Positions 8,759-18,174 are shown, numbered from the stretch's first letter. The stretch is DNA of 64,000 nucleotides from Pedobacter sp. Leaf250 (GCF_920984735.1 NZ_CAKLBU010000011.1:1-64000), one strand, 5' to 3'. The notes: generated by a model from the sequence alone, not told the origin. A program made the numbers and translations.

Positions 8759-10156
8759 TTAAGATTGAGCCAATTCCATCGAATTTAAATAAGCACCCTT
8801 TTCAACCAGTTCTTTACGCAATAAATCAACATCCAAATGAGATGGCAATACCTGGTGACGAACGGCCAATTTCGCTGCCCTACCCGCAGCCTCGCCCATG
8901 GCCATGCAAGGCGCCATTACCCGGATGGCCGACATGGCTTCGTGAGTGGTAGAAATACACCTTCCAGCCACAATTAGATTCTCTATTTCCGTTGGAATTA
9001 ACGAGCGATATGGAATGTCGTAGCAATCGCCACACCATTCTAAAGTACAGCCGCCACCTTGCGGATGATGTAAATCCAAAGGATAACTCGCTACCGCAAT
9101 GGCATCATCAAATCTTCCGCAACTTAAAACATCTTGTGCTGTCATCACATACTTTCCCACAATTCTTCTGGTTTCCCTGATGCCGATGAATGGTGCCATT
9201 TTTGTAAAATACGCGTTCTCAAAGCCTGGAACATAGTTAATCAGGTATTTCTGAATGTTGTGTATCTGCCTACGACCTTCTGCCTCTCCAAATGAGAGAC
9301 TGGCAGGATCAGTTCCATCTACACCATTTACCCGGGTCATATTAACCCAAACTTCACCTTCTCTCAATCCTGTGATAACGATGGTTCGTTCCGTTGGTAA
9401 TTTTAAGCCATCTTCCTGTGCCTTTTGTATTAAAGAACGCAGGCCTACCACAATAAACTGATTGTTTTGTCCGAAATATTCGTTGGGAATGAAATCGGTT
9501 AAATAGGTTCTTGGTTCCTCTGATATACTGAGTCGCAATTTTTCAGTATCTACGCCTCCTAGTGCAAACATTAGTGTTGGTGGTTGAACGCCGCCTTGCT
9601 CATTTCCCTGTTCGCATGCTACCCCAGCCCTAAAAGCTACATCTGCATCTCCGGTACAATCTATAATGGTTTTGGCCAAAATTACTTCACGACCTGATTT
9701 GCTTTCGATAATAATTCCCTTGAGGTGGTTTTCCTCTTTGATTACGTCAACACAGAAAGCGTAAAGTAAAACATCCACCCCACTTTCTAAGAGCATTTCC
9801 AAGCCCACATTTTTGACTGCTTCGGGCTCAACCAAAGTTAAACTCATGTGTAATGGGCACGGGCGATGCTCGCTCGAAGCATTTTTTTCTTTAAGCCTAT
9901 CGATAAATTTCTGTGGAAGACCTTTAATAATTTGATTTCCCTTTTGACCCAAAAAACCTAAAATAGGCAAACCGATAGTCATGTTGCCACCAACAAAACT
10001 TCTGCTTTCAATGAGCATTACTTTCAAGCCATCGTCGGCGGCAGCTTGTGCCGCAATAAGCCCCGATGGGCCTCCACCTACCACCAAAACATCAACACTA
10101 GCTCTAACTGGAAGTTCTTTTGCTGGTTCTGTAACCGTTAAAATTTTATTATCCAT
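8759..10156 (-). CDS. FAD-dependent oxidoreductase
   Basis: A 465-residue flavoenzyme of the FAD_oxidored (PF12831) type. The dinucleotide-binding fold opens with VVGGGPSGL at about residues 25-33 and ends in the acidic IESRSFVGGN segment. A DCTGDAD motif mid-protein matches the second FAD-contact region of this family, and a C-terminal VAGRCIS segment is the usual third contact. There is no signal peptide, so it works in the cytosol. Within the operon it could oxidise the polyol or hydroxy acid brought in by the transporters. The electron acceptor and substrate are unknown. Confidence 0.85.
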   Translation of the reverse strand: MDNKILTVTEPAKELPVRASVDVLVVGGGPSGLIAAQAAADDGLKVMLIESRSFVGGNMTIGLPILGFLGQKGNQIIKGLPQKFIDRLKEKNASSEHRPCPLHMSLTLVEPEAVKNVGLEMLLESGVDVLLYAFCVDVIKEENHLKGIIIESKSGREVILAKTIIDCTGDADVAFRAGVACEQGNEQGGVQPPTLMFALGGVDTEKLRLSISEEPRTYLTDFIPNEYFGQNNQFIVVGLRSLIQKAQEDGLKLPTERTIVITGLREGEVWVNMTRVNGVDGTDPASLSFGEAEGRRQIHNIQKYLINYVPGFENAYFTKMAPFIGIRETRRIVGKYVMTAQDVLSCGRFDDAIAVASYPLDLHHPQGGGCTLEWCGDCYDIPYRSLIPTEIENLIVAGRCISTTHEAMSAIRVMAPCMAMGEAAGRAAKLAVRHQVLPSHLDVDLLRKELVEKGAYLNSMELAQS

Positions 10157-10167
10157 ATCAATAAATA

Positions 10168-11421
10168 CTAAATCTTTTCTAAAATTAATTTCGGTTTTTC
10201 TGGCTTTATCATTGTCCAGAGGATGATTACGCCAATGGGATGTAGAAACGCCATGACTATAAATATTTGTTCAGCACCAATTTTACCCATGAGCTGGCCA
10301 ACAAAATAATTGAACAGTACAGCACCACAGGCACCAAAACCACCTGCAATACCCAAAACACTGGCTACATTCCGAGTGGGAAAAGCCTCCGCAACAACCA
10401 CACTAATGGTAAATAACCAGCTTAAACAAGCGATGGCCACTGTGCTGAATATCAATAATGTTGAAAATGCGCTGGGCAAATAGGGCGTTAGGATGCAGAA
10501 TGGCGAAAGGGCTGCTACACAGCTTAACATAATTTTTCGTGCTTTTAACGGTTTCTTTCCTTTTCTAACCATGTAATCAGACCAGGCAGATGTTCCGATT
10601 GCACCTAAATCAGCCACTAAAAAAGGAATCCATCCGTATAAGCCCATTTCTTTCAGGCTTAATCCAGATTGTTCTTGAAGATATCCCGGCAACCAGAAGA
10701 GACAGAAATACCACACTGGATCAGTAACAAATCTTATCAAGAGAACGCCCCAAAGGCTTTTAGTGCCCCAAAGTTGTGTCCATTTAAAACCCGCATCCTC
10801 TGTTGCCGATATACTTCCTGTAGATTCTGCCAAAATATGAGCAGGTGGTTCGCGGTAAACAAAAAACCAGAGTGCGGCAATGATTAATCCCACCACACCA
10901 GCTACAATAAATACAGTATGCCAATTGTAGGTAATGGCTAGCCATGCAACTAAAGGTGGTGCAATGATGGCTCCGATAGAACTCCCTGCCACACATAAGC
11001 TATTGGCTGTTGCCCTGAGTTTACCAGGAAACCAAATGGTAACTACGCGTAACTGGGCTGGAAAATTGGTGGGTTCTGCCATTCCGAGCATACCTCTAAA
11101 AAATGTAAATTGACCAACTGTTCTGGAAATCCCACCACCTAAACAAGCTACAGACCATCCAATAATACCGAAAAACATGGTAAGTTTAGCACCAAAACGA
11201 TCAACCAACCATCCGGTTACCGGATACATCAATGCGTAACAAATGGTAAAAATATTAAGAATAAAAGCATAACCATCATCAGCCAATCGAAATTCCTTTT
11301 TGATAACCGGCTTTAATATGGATACAATTTGCCTATCAAAATAGTTAAAAACAATGGCCAGAAATATCACTGAAATGATAAACCATCGTCTGCGTTCAGG
11401 TTTGGCTAATGCTTGAACCAT
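10168..11421 (-). CDS. MFS transporter, anion:cation symporter type
   Basis: A 417-residue, 12-helix major facilitator protein. The first helix ends in NYFDRQ, a hallmark of ACS-family symporters for sugar acids such as hexuronates, galactonate and glucarate. The loop between helices 2 and 3 reads DRFGAK, the MFS motif A. It lies 12 bp from the GDPD gene and 11 bp from the FAD oxidoreductase gene, so it is co-transcribed with them. It is the second transporter in the operon and belongs to a different family from the one at 16888. The operon may therefore import an acid or phosphorylated form and a neutral polyol separately (inference). Confidence 0.85.
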   Translation of the reverse strand: MVQALAKPERRRWFIISVIFLAIVFNYFDRQIVSILKPVIKKEFRLADDGYAFILNIFTICYALMYPVTGWLVDRFGAKLTMFFGIIGWSVACLGGGISRTVGQFTFFRGMLGMAEPTNFPAQLRVVTIWFPGKLRATANSLCVAGSSIGAIIAPPLVAWLAITYNWHTVFIVAGVVGLIIAALWFFVYREPPAHILAESTGSISATEDAGFKWTQLWGTKSLWGVLLIRFVTDPVWYFCLFWLPGYLQEQSGLSLKEMGLYGWIPFLVADLGAIGTSAWSDYMVRKGKKPLKARKIMLSCVAALSPFCILTPYLPSAFSTLLIFSTVAIACLSWLFTISVVVAEAFPTRNVASVLGIAGGFGACGAVLFNYFVGQLMGKIGAEQIFIVMAFLHPIGVIILWTMIKPEKPKLILEKI

Positions 11422-11433
11422 GTGATCCTTACT

Positions 11434-12375
11434 CTATTTCTTTAGATTCAATTTGCCCATAAATTTTGCTTTTGGATTGTTTTTTGGAAGAAGCTTTTGA
11501 ATGGCTTCAGCCACTTCGATAGGCAAATCCGACTCAAGAATATCTGCACCCTGCTCAAAAGTTTCTCTATAGTTTTTTGCTCTCTCTTCCATGGCTGTCA
11601 GTTTATCATAGGTTGGTGCAGCAGATATCATACACATTACGCCACGGGCATGCAGCATATCAAAAAGTTCCTTATTTTCAGGCTTATTTGTCGGACCAAT
11701 ATAAGCGATCATGCTTCTCCAGGGAATACCAGCAGCTTCATATTCAAGAAGTGCCTTTTTGGTTTTTACAAAAGCTGAAAACATGCGATTAGGATTTTGA
11801 TCATAATAAAACTTAGCATGTTTGGCATCGTGAACAGTAATCATGATTACCTTATTTGGATTCTCCTTTAAAATGCGTTCTTGCATTTCTAAAGGCACAT
11901 CTTTACGATCCAAATTCACAACAGTTTTACCAGCGCTCCAATCAATCACTTCCTTTAAGGTTGGAATTTTATAGTCAGTTACATTTCCTTCCGGATCTTT
12001 CAACCTAAATTTTTGAAGCGCTGCAAATGTATAGTCAGCAACTTTTCCAGTGCCATTCGTTGTACGATCAAGTGTTACATCATGCATTAAAACCAGTACG
12101 CTATCTTTGGTTAGCCGTGGGTCGATCTCAAAAAAGGCAGGGGTAAATTTTAGGGTATTTTCAAAAGTGGCGATGCAATTTTCGGGAAAACCCTTAACCG
12201 TTCCACCCCTGTGACCACTAATAATGGGTGTGTTTTTTCCTGTGTACTTAAAAAATTCACGCAGCTCATTCACATTTTTGATCTTTAAAGTATTGATGCT
12301 ATTTTGAGCAAATACGCCTACAGAACAAGCAAAAAGAAGCTTGGTGAACACAATAGCTTTTAAGGTAGTTTTCAT
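11434..12375 (-). CDS. Exported glycerophosphodiester phosphodiesterase-family protein
   Basis: A 313-residue GDPD-fold enzyme that hydrolyses glycerophosphodiesters or related phosphodiesters. A Sec signal peptide covers residues 1-24 (cleavage after VFAQ). The catalytic set is intact: His55-Arg56 in GHRG, Glu65 in PENC, Glu83 and Asp85 in FEIDPR, and His98 in MHD. Export places it in the periplasm. It lies 7 bp after the histidine phosphatase gene and 12 bp before the ACS-type transporter gene. Together these suggest release of a phosphorylated or free polyol outside the cytosol followed by import (inference). Confidence 0.9.
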   Translation of the reverse strand: MKTTLKAIVFTKLLFACSVGVFAQNSINTLKIKNVNELREFFKYTGKNTPIISGHRGGTVKGFPENCIATFENTLKFTPAFFEIDPRLTKDSVLVLMHDVTLDRTTNGTGKVADYTFAALQKFRLKDPEGNVTDYKIPTLKEVIDWSAGKTVVNLDRKDVPLEMQERILKENPNKVIMITVHDAKHAKFYYDQNPNRMFSAFVKTKKALLEYEAAGIPWRSMIAYIGPTNKPENKELFDMLHARGVMCMISAAPTYDKLTAMEERAKNYRETFEQGADILESDLPIEVAEAIQKLLPKNNPKAKFMGKLNLKK

Positions 12376-12382
12376 TTTTGGA

Positions 12383-12982
12383 TTATATTTTACTGTTTAA
12401 AAGTTTAAGCGTCATTACACCATCTTCATCAAACTCTATTTCGGTTATTGATGAATTTTGCTGTGCCAGCTGGCGATAATTTTTTAAAGGCATGCCAAGT
12501 TTGCTTGCCATAAATAGCCGGTTGATGCCATTGTGCCCAACCACCATTATGGTTTTATTTTGATGTTTGGCAATCATTTCATCAAAAAAAGCAGTTACGC
12601 GTTCTACTATTTCTGTAGCCGACTCTCCAGTGCCACCCGCCTTGTTCGATTCGGGAGCATCCATCCAATCGGTCCACAATGAGGCGTTTTCTGCAATAAA
12701 TTCTTCTTTCGTTTTACCTTCCCAATCACCAAAATCAACCTCAATTAATCGCTCATCTATAAAAACATCTCTTTCGCCCGAGGCGATTTCGGCAGTGCGC
12801 TTTGCCCTAAGTAGTGGAGAAGAATAAACTGCATCAATTTTAATATCGCTCAATTGATCGAACACAAATTTCGCCTGCCTTAATCCCTTAGTGGTTAATT
12901 CTATATCAGTTCTTCCGCAATAACGGTTTCCATCAGCATTGTAGGCGGTTTCTCCGTGCCTTAATAAATATACTTTAAGCAT
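12383..12982 (-). CDS. Histidine phosphatase family protein
   Basis: A 199-residue cytosolic phosphatase of the phosphoglycerate mutase-like branch. The catalytic histidine is in LLRHGET (His9, with Arg8). A second conserved arginine lies in SSPLLRAKRTAE. The acid/base Glu is in EVDFGDWEG, and the second His is in VVGHNG. The family includes CobC and small-molecule sugar phosphatases. The start overlaps the end of the upstream kinase gene by 8 bp, indicating translational coupling. A phosphatase tightly coupled to sugar kinases suggests removal of phosphate from a dead-end or transported ester. Substrate not determined. Confidence 0.9.
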   Translation of the reverse strand: MLKVYLLRHGETAYNADGNRYCGRTDIELTTKGLRQAKFVFDQLSDIKIDAVYSSPLLRAKRTAEIASGERDVFIDERLIEVDFGDWEGKTKEEFIAENASLWTDWMDAPESNKAGGTGESATEIVERVTAFFDEMIAKHQNKTIMVVGHNGINRLFMASKLGMPLKNYRQLAQQNSSITEIEFDEDGVMTLKLLNSKI

Positions 12983-14426
12983 AAATTTCTTCTTGTTTAA
13001 TAAAATCTCTCTTCACCAATTCCGCCGTAAATTCTCGGTAATAAACATCGTATTGATCTGCCAGTGCCAATTCTGGAAAAAACTCCTTATCAATAACCGT
13101 AAGCTTTTTTGCAGCATCCATAATTCCATCAAAATATACTGCCGAAGCCGCTAAAATAGCTGCACCAACCGCTCCTGAAACATATTTCATTTTAACAATT
13201 GGGCAACGCATTACATTGGCTCTAATTTTTAGCCAAACATCACTTTTACTTCCACCACCTGCGGTGTAAATGGTTTTAATTTCCTCTCCTGAAAGATGGC
13301 TGATTAATTCGAAAGCATATCTTTCCAGGTAAGCAACTCCCTCCATATTGGCGGTAAATTTCTCGTCTTCTGACAAATTTTCATCCTCAAAACCATAAGC
13401 CTGTGGCGCCATGATGGGAAAACGTTCTCCCTTTTGGATCAATGGATAAGAAATTTTACCTGTCGGGATAAGTTTTGCAGCTGCTTCATTCAGTGATTTT
13501 AAATCATTTCCAAATTTGGCCGAAACCCAGTCAGCCCCCGTATTACTGGCACCACCCGGCATCCAATACCCTGCGGGATGGCGATGGCTGTAAATTCTTC
13601 CCTGCTGATCGGTAATCTCGTTTTTGGTTACGCCTTTAATGACCATCGTTGTACCAATCGTAGTGTTCCAATCTCCTGGCTCCATTGCACCCGAGGCAAT
13701 TTGCGATGCACAACCATCCGTAATACCTGCGGTAACTGCAACATTTTGAGATAATCCCCATTCGGAAGCCAATTGTGGAATTAATTTTCCAATGATGGTA
13801 CCTGATGAAACAACTTGTGGTAACCACTCTTTTTTTATTCCCAATTCGTCCGAAACATAATTTGGCCAATAATAATCACCAACATCATATCCCGATTTGA
13901 AAGCATTTGTATAATCTGTTATACCAAATTCGTTACTTAATTTTCCTGTAATGTAATCGGCTGCGTGAACCCATTTTGCAATTTGATTTGCTTTTTCTGG
14001 ATAATTTTGAATAAACCAAAGCATTTTAGCTAAACCACTCGATGAATTAAAGGAAGTGAAACCTTTATTGTGAAATTTTAGCGCTGCCGCGGTGCAAATT
14101 TCACCCTGCAAGGCCGATCGTTTATCGCTATACATGATCGCATCATGCAACGGTTCATTGTTAACATCCAAAGGAATAACCGTACCGGATGTGGAGGTTA
14201 CTGAAATGGCCAAAATCTTTAATTTATCTACCTTTACTTGCGCCAGAAGCTTTTGCAAAGAAGTTCGGCAAGAAATCCACCAGGCTTTAGGTGATTGTTC
14301 CGCCCTCGAAGATTCGCTGATTGGAAACACCTCTTCCACTTCTCCTAATAGCTCTCCCAAATGAGAGAGCAAAACAACTCTTGCACCTTGTGTACCGACA
14401 TCAACGCCTAAAAAGTATGCTTCCAT
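12975..14426 (-). CDS. FGGY-family carbohydrate kinase (xylulokinase-like)
   Basis: A 483-residue sugar kinase with two RNase H-fold lobes. The phosphate loop at the N-terminus is GVDVGTQG, the ATP-lobe glycine motif is TIGTTM near the middle, and the FGGY signature region appears as AGGGSKSD in the C-terminal third. Length and motifs are closest to xylulokinase-type members, but the sugar is not resolved by eye. Its ATG overlaps the stop of the upstream kinase by one base (TAATG) and its end overlaps the phosphatase gene, so the three are coupled. It is clearly diverged from the neighbouring kinase and is not a recent tandem copy. Confidence 0.92.
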   Translation of the reverse strand: MEAYFLGVDVGTQGARVVLLSHLGELLGEVEEVFPISESSRAEQSPKAWWISCRTSLQKLLAQVKVDKLKILAISVTSTSGTVIPLDVNNEPLHDAIMYSDKRSALQGEICTAAALKFHNKGFTSFNSSSGLAKMLWFIQNYPEKANQIAKWVHAADYITGKLSNEFGITDYTNAFKSGYDVGDYYWPNYVSDELGIKKEWLPQVVSSGTIIGKLIPQLASEWGLSQNVAVTAGITDGCASQIASGAMEPGDWNTTIGTTMVIKGVTKNEITDQQGRIYSHRHPAGYWMPGGASNTGADWVSAKFGNDLKSLNEAAAKLIPTGKISYPLIQKGERFPIMAPQAYGFEDENLSEDEKFTANMEGVAYLERYAFELISHLSGEEIKTIYTAGGGSKSDVWLKIRANVMRCPIVKMKYVSGAVGAAILAASAVYFDGIMDAAKKLTVIDKEFFPELALADQYDVYYREFTAELVKRDFIKQEEIYA

Positions 14427-15880
14427 TATTGGCTCAATAAATCTCTAAACGAAGTGCGTGTTTTTTTCCATTCGGCGAAATTCTTTTCGTCGGCAGCTGA
14501 TTTTTCTGGATAGATAGTCTCCATAATTTTTCTTTGCGGTTGTGGTTTTCCCAAAGCATCATTACATATAAAAACCCCACCAACAACTGATGATTGACGA
14601 TAACTATCGCAAATGATGATTTTTTTCCCTAATAAATTGGCAATAAATTGTCTCAGGGTTTTGCTTTGCACACCGCCACCACAAGCCCAAATATAATCTT
14701 GTTGATGTTCACTTACTTCACAAAGGCTATCGTAATTTCCTTTAATGCTACAGGCAATATCCCAAAGGGTTGCCCATACAAAGCTACCTCTACTTAACTG
14801 GTGGGATACAGGCGCATCGAATAAAAATCCGCCACGGGTTAGCGGCGTTTTTTCATCAGCTAAAAGCGAACCTAATGATGCCACGCACTGATAACAATCC
14901 AAAGCATTTAGCTCCTCTTCAATCACATCATAATCTTCATTTGGATAAAAAACTTCTTTTAACCGCTGATAATTTAACCCTGTAACACCGGCATTGGCTT
15001 CCAGCATAAAGCTATTTTCATCGATATGCCTACCAGTCCAGGTGCGTTCCTGTTCATCCAATTGGTATTCGTTCGTAACTTTGATAATTGGCGTAGTTGT
15101 TCCTGAAACAATTACCACGTCATCAGCAGCAGGTTGCGTACTTTGTACAGCCAATTGGGTATCTGCACCACCAACTACCACTACTGCCGTATTCGAGATA
15201 TTAAAAAAATCTGCAACCTCTGTTTTAACCTTTCCCAGCACTGTTCCAGAATCGGTTAACGGTGGCAGGGTTTCTGTTTTCAAATCAAAAATTCGACATA
15301 ATTCTGGCGACCAATTTTTTGCCGCTACATCATAAAGTAACGTTTCAGAAGCTTGAGAATGTTCGTAATGCAATACACCAGAGAACATAAATTCTACCCA
15401 ATCGCTAATGCTCATAAAGGTATTGTAGGCATTCCAAATTTCGGGTCTTTTATTCCTAATTCCCACCACTTTTAGTGCCGAGAATAATGATGTAGGATAT
15501 CGACCAGTTAACTTATAAACTGCAGATTTATCTGCAATTAAATTTTCCCATTCGCGTCCCCGGTGATCGATATTTGGAAGACCAATCAATGCTTTTCCTG
15601 CTTGATCAACCAATACAATTCCTTCGCGTTGACTGGTTGCCGTTACCGCTATTACTTGATAAGTTACGGCATGCAACAAAACTTTTTGGGCCAAACGATG
15701 AACCTGCTGCCATAAAATGTGTGGCTCAAAATATAAGGCTTCCGGATATTGATTATCCTTATGGTAGATTAAATTTTCCCTTTCAATATCGATTATTTCT
15801 CCGGAAATTTTGGCTAAGGCAACGCGAACGTTGCCCGTGCCGATATCAACAACCAAGTAAACTTCTTCTTTTCTAGCCAT
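14426..15880 (-). CDS. FGGY-family carbohydrate kinase, LsrK-like
   Basis: A 484-residue FGGY kinase. From memory it aligns best with the autoinducer-2 kinase LsrK: shared features are SQREGIVL after the second strand, ISDW..FMFSG in the middle, and the DSGTVLGKV turn. The N-terminal phosphate loop is DIGTGNVR and the C-terminal ACGGGVQSK segment is the ATP-lobe motif. LsrK phosphorylates DPD, a C5 dicarbonyl/polyol, so this paralogue may act on a short polyol or keto-sugar. No lsrB, lsrF or lsrR-type gene is nearby, so I do not call it LsrK. The 2-hydroxyacid dehydrogenase gene is 5 bp upstream. Confidence 0.9.
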   Translation of the reverse strand: MARKEEVYLVVDIGTGNVRVALAKISGEIIDIERENLIYHKDNQYPEALYFEPHILWQQVHRLAQKVLLHAVTYQVIAVTATSQREGIVLVDQAGKALIGLPNIDHRGREWENLIADKSAVYKLTGRYPTSLFSALKVVGIRNKRPEIWNAYNTFMSISDWVEFMFSGVLHYEHSQASETLLYDVAAKNWSPELCRIFDLKTETLPPLTDSGTVLGKVKTEVADFFNISNTAVVVVGGADTQLAVQSTQPAADDVVIVSGTTTPIIKVTNEYQLDEQERTWTGRHIDENSFMLEANAGVTGLNYQRLKEVFYPNEDYDVIEEELNALDCYQCVASLGSLLADEKTPLTRGGFLFDAPVSHQLSRGSFVWATLWDIACSIKGNYDSLCEVSEHQQDYIWACGGGVQSKTLRQFIANLLGKKIIICDSYRQSSVVGGVFICNDALGKPQPQRKIMETIYPEKSAADEKNFAEWKKTRTSFRDLLSQ

Positions 15881-15885
15881 TTGTT

Positions 15886-16863
15886 TTAACTTTTAACCTT
15901 ATTATCTGCCAAATTATGCTCCTTTAACCAGTTCAATAGTTTCGCATTAAGGATATTTACATGATGGTCTTCAACCTCATGTGTAGCCCCAGCAGTATGA
16001 GGAGTAGCCAAAACTTTTGGAGAATGAATCAATTGATAATCTTTTTCATCAGGCGGTTCATGATCGAAAACATCAAGAACAGCACCTCTTATTTTATCAT
16101 TTTTTATCGCATGTAGCAACGCATCTCTATCTACCACACTCGCTCGGGCAGTATTTACAAAAATAGCGTCTGGTTTCATTCTGGATATTAAGTTACTGTT
16201 AATCATTCCAACGGTATGGCTATTAACAGGTAAATGTATTGATACAATGTCGCTGGTTTCAAAAATATCCTCCAAAGATGTTTTGCGATAATCTGAATTA
16301 AATTCTTCCAAAAAAGGATCGTAAAATTGAATGTTGCAGGGAAAGCATTTCAAGATTTCAGCAATACGTTGTCCCACTGCACCAAAGCCTACCATACCAA
16401 TGGTTTTATTTGCCAGTTCATTCCCCTTAAACTGAAGGTATGAAGTATGAGCGCCCTCTTCCCAATTTTCTCCAGTAAGCCATTGCCAGCTTGGAATGGT
16501 CATCCGTAAAATATTTATCACATTGGCCACAAACATTTCGGCAACTGCCTGCGCATTTCTTGCTGGGGTATGAAACACCGGAATACCAAATTTTTCTGCT
16601 GCCTCTACCGCAACATTTGATGGCGTACCTCTACAAACGCCAATAAACCGCAGGTGAGGAAATTTATTGATCACCCTTTCAGTTACATGATCGTGTTCGG
16701 TAATTAACGCGTTAGCATGGGTTTCAGTTAATAAACTGATGAGTTCCTCTTCATTAAACGATCTACCTTGATCTTTCCATGTTCTATAAATAACTTCTCC
16801 AAAATTTTTCTCCAATAAGGCTCGTCCTTGATCATTATATGGAGCGGTAACTAAAATCCTCAT
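15886..16863 (-). CDS. D-isomer-specific 2-hydroxyacid dehydrogenase
   Basis: A 325-residue NAD(H)-dependent dehydrogenase of the phosphoglycerate dehydrogenase/formate dehydrogenase fold. The Rossmann motif is VGFGAVG at about residues 158-164. The catalytic triad is visible as Arg240 (NTAR), Glu269 (DHEPP) and His289 (TPHTAG). Length equals that of glyoxylate/hydroxypyruvate reductases. It is the second gene of the operon, 24 bp after the permease and 5 bp before the LsrK-like kinase. It could interconvert an alpha-keto and a D-hydroxy acid in the same pathway. Serine biosynthesis is unlikely because there is no ACT domain and the context is catabolic. Confidence 0.92.
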   Translation of the reverse strand: MRILVTAPYNDQGRALLEKNFGEVIYRTWKDQGRSFNEEELISLLTETHANALITEHDHVTERVINKFPHLRFIGVCRGTPSNVAVEAAEKFGIPVFHTPARNAQAVAEMFVANVINILRMTIPSWQWLTGENWEEGAHTSYLQFKGNELANKTIGMVGFGAVGQRIAEILKCFPCNIQFYDPFLEEFNSDYRKTSLEDIFETSDIVSIHLPVNSHTVGMINSNLISRMKPDAIFVNTARASVVDRDALLHAIKNDKIRGAVLDVFDHEPPDEKDYQLIHSPKVLATPHTAGATHEVEDHHVNILNAKLLNWLKEHNLADNKVKS

Positions 16864-16887
16864 CTATAATTACGTATTATTTTACAA

Positions 16888-18174
16888 TTAATTTGCAGGT
16901 ATAGCCTGCATTTCTGGCTCACTTAGATGTGCAATTTTAGCATTATCAGGCAAGGTGATAAACCTGGTTAAAACCGCACTTAAAAAGTATAATCCTGCCA
17001 AAATCCATACAACACCCTCATTGCCAATGGAACCAATAAATAGCCAAACAATGAGTGGACCAACAAAAACGGCCAAACCTGCCCCTAAATTTAATATGGC
17101 CATTGCAGCACCTTTATCTTTTTTAACCAATGATGGCACCAATGCCGAAAGTGGAACATAACCCGCTAACATTGCGCCCCACAGTACGCCACAAAGCAGG
17201 ATGGCCCAAAAATTACTGCCAAAAATTTGCGGTGAATAGAAGAACAACAAAGTGGTTATTGCACAGCCGATACCTCCAAACCACATGATGGTATTGCGCC
17301 AACCCAATTTATCGCCCACGAAACCAAAAATTAGGTTAAAAGCTATATTGGCGATGAAAATGGTGCCCCAAATTTGAACCCATTCGGTTGTGCTAAAACC
17401 GTGAGTGGCCATGTACGTGGGTAAAAATACCGGAAAAGCAAATTGGGCTGTAGTATTGATGATTCGAACGATGCCACCTATGAGCACCTTTGGCTCTTCA
17501 ACAACAACTGTTAATCCTTTCTTCAACTCTTCCGATTTATTCACCTTTACCGTTGTATCTGATTTGAATTTATCTTTTATGAGCACCAATGCAAAAAATG
17601 CACCGATCAACACCCAGAATATTGAACTCCAAAGGGTATTTAAATATCCTAAATTTTGAATCGCCCAGCTCGAATAATAGGCTCCAAAAACATTTAATCC
17701 TCCAGTAAAAACAAACCAAAACCAGCCAACTGCGGTGCCTAATTTTTTCTGTGGACTTCGGTATGTAATCCAAACCAAAAATGAATAGGCAAAAAACGGA
17801 TATCCAAAACCTCTGATGGCGTAGGTAAGCAACATGATTACATAATCTAACTTCGGAACGCCGTAACCTACAAAACCGGCCGTACCTAAAATATAAAGTA
17901 TTAAACCCATCAACATGGTTTTCTTTGGTCCGTAACTTTCTACCAAAACTCCTGAAAACCACGATGAAATGGCAATGGTAACCCCGTAAGCAGTAAATAA
18001 TGATGCGGATTGTTGAATACTCATTCCTCTTTCAATTAAATAAGGACTTAGCCAACTTCCCTCAAGGCCATCGCCCATCATAAAAATTAAAATGCCTAGA
18101 TAACCCCAGGCCAGGTTTTTTGGTATCCCTACCCGATCGAGCAGTGAATTTTGCGGATGAATTTGCGTACTCAT
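16888..18174 (-). CDS. MFS transporter, polyol permease (RbtT/DalT/CsbX) family
   Basis: A 428-residue, 12-helix transporter. From memory the N-terminal block (NLAWGYLGILIFMMGDG, then WLSPYLIERG and SASLFTAYG) is typical of the CsbX/RbtT/DalT family, which imports ribitol and arabinitol and includes annotated alpha-ketoglutarate permeases. The motif A equivalent reads ESYGPKK. It is the first gene of the nine-gene operon, so its substrate probably defines the pathway. The 218 bp upstream separate it from the GntR gene and hold a perfect palindrome at 18247-18268. Confidence 0.9.
   Translation of the reverse strand: MSTQIHPQNSLLDRVGIPKNLAWGYLGILIFMMGDGLEGSWLSPYLIERGMSIQQSASLFTAYGVTIAISSWFSGVLVESYGPKKTMLMGLILYILGTAGFVGYGVPKLDYVIMLLTYAIRGFGYPFFAYSFLVWITYRSPQKKLGTAVGWFWFVFTGGLNVFGAYYSSWAIQNLGYLNTLWSSIFWVLIGAFFALVLIKDKFKSDTTVKVNKSEELKKGLTVVVEEPKVLIGGIVRIINTTAQFAFPVFLPTYMATHGFSTTEWVQIWGTIFIANIAFNLIFGFVGDKLGWRNTIMWFGGIGCAITTLLFFYSPQIFGSNFWAILLCGVLWGAMLAGYVPLSALVPSLVKKDKGAAMAILNLGAGLAVFVGPLIVWLFIGSIGNEGVVWILAGLYFLSAVLTRFITLPDNAKIAHLSEPEMQAIPAN

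Noticed and set aside
12975..15880. Recent tandem duplication of one kinase gene
   Set aside because: The two FGGY kinases differ strongly at their N-termini and internal blocks, so they are distinct paralogues.
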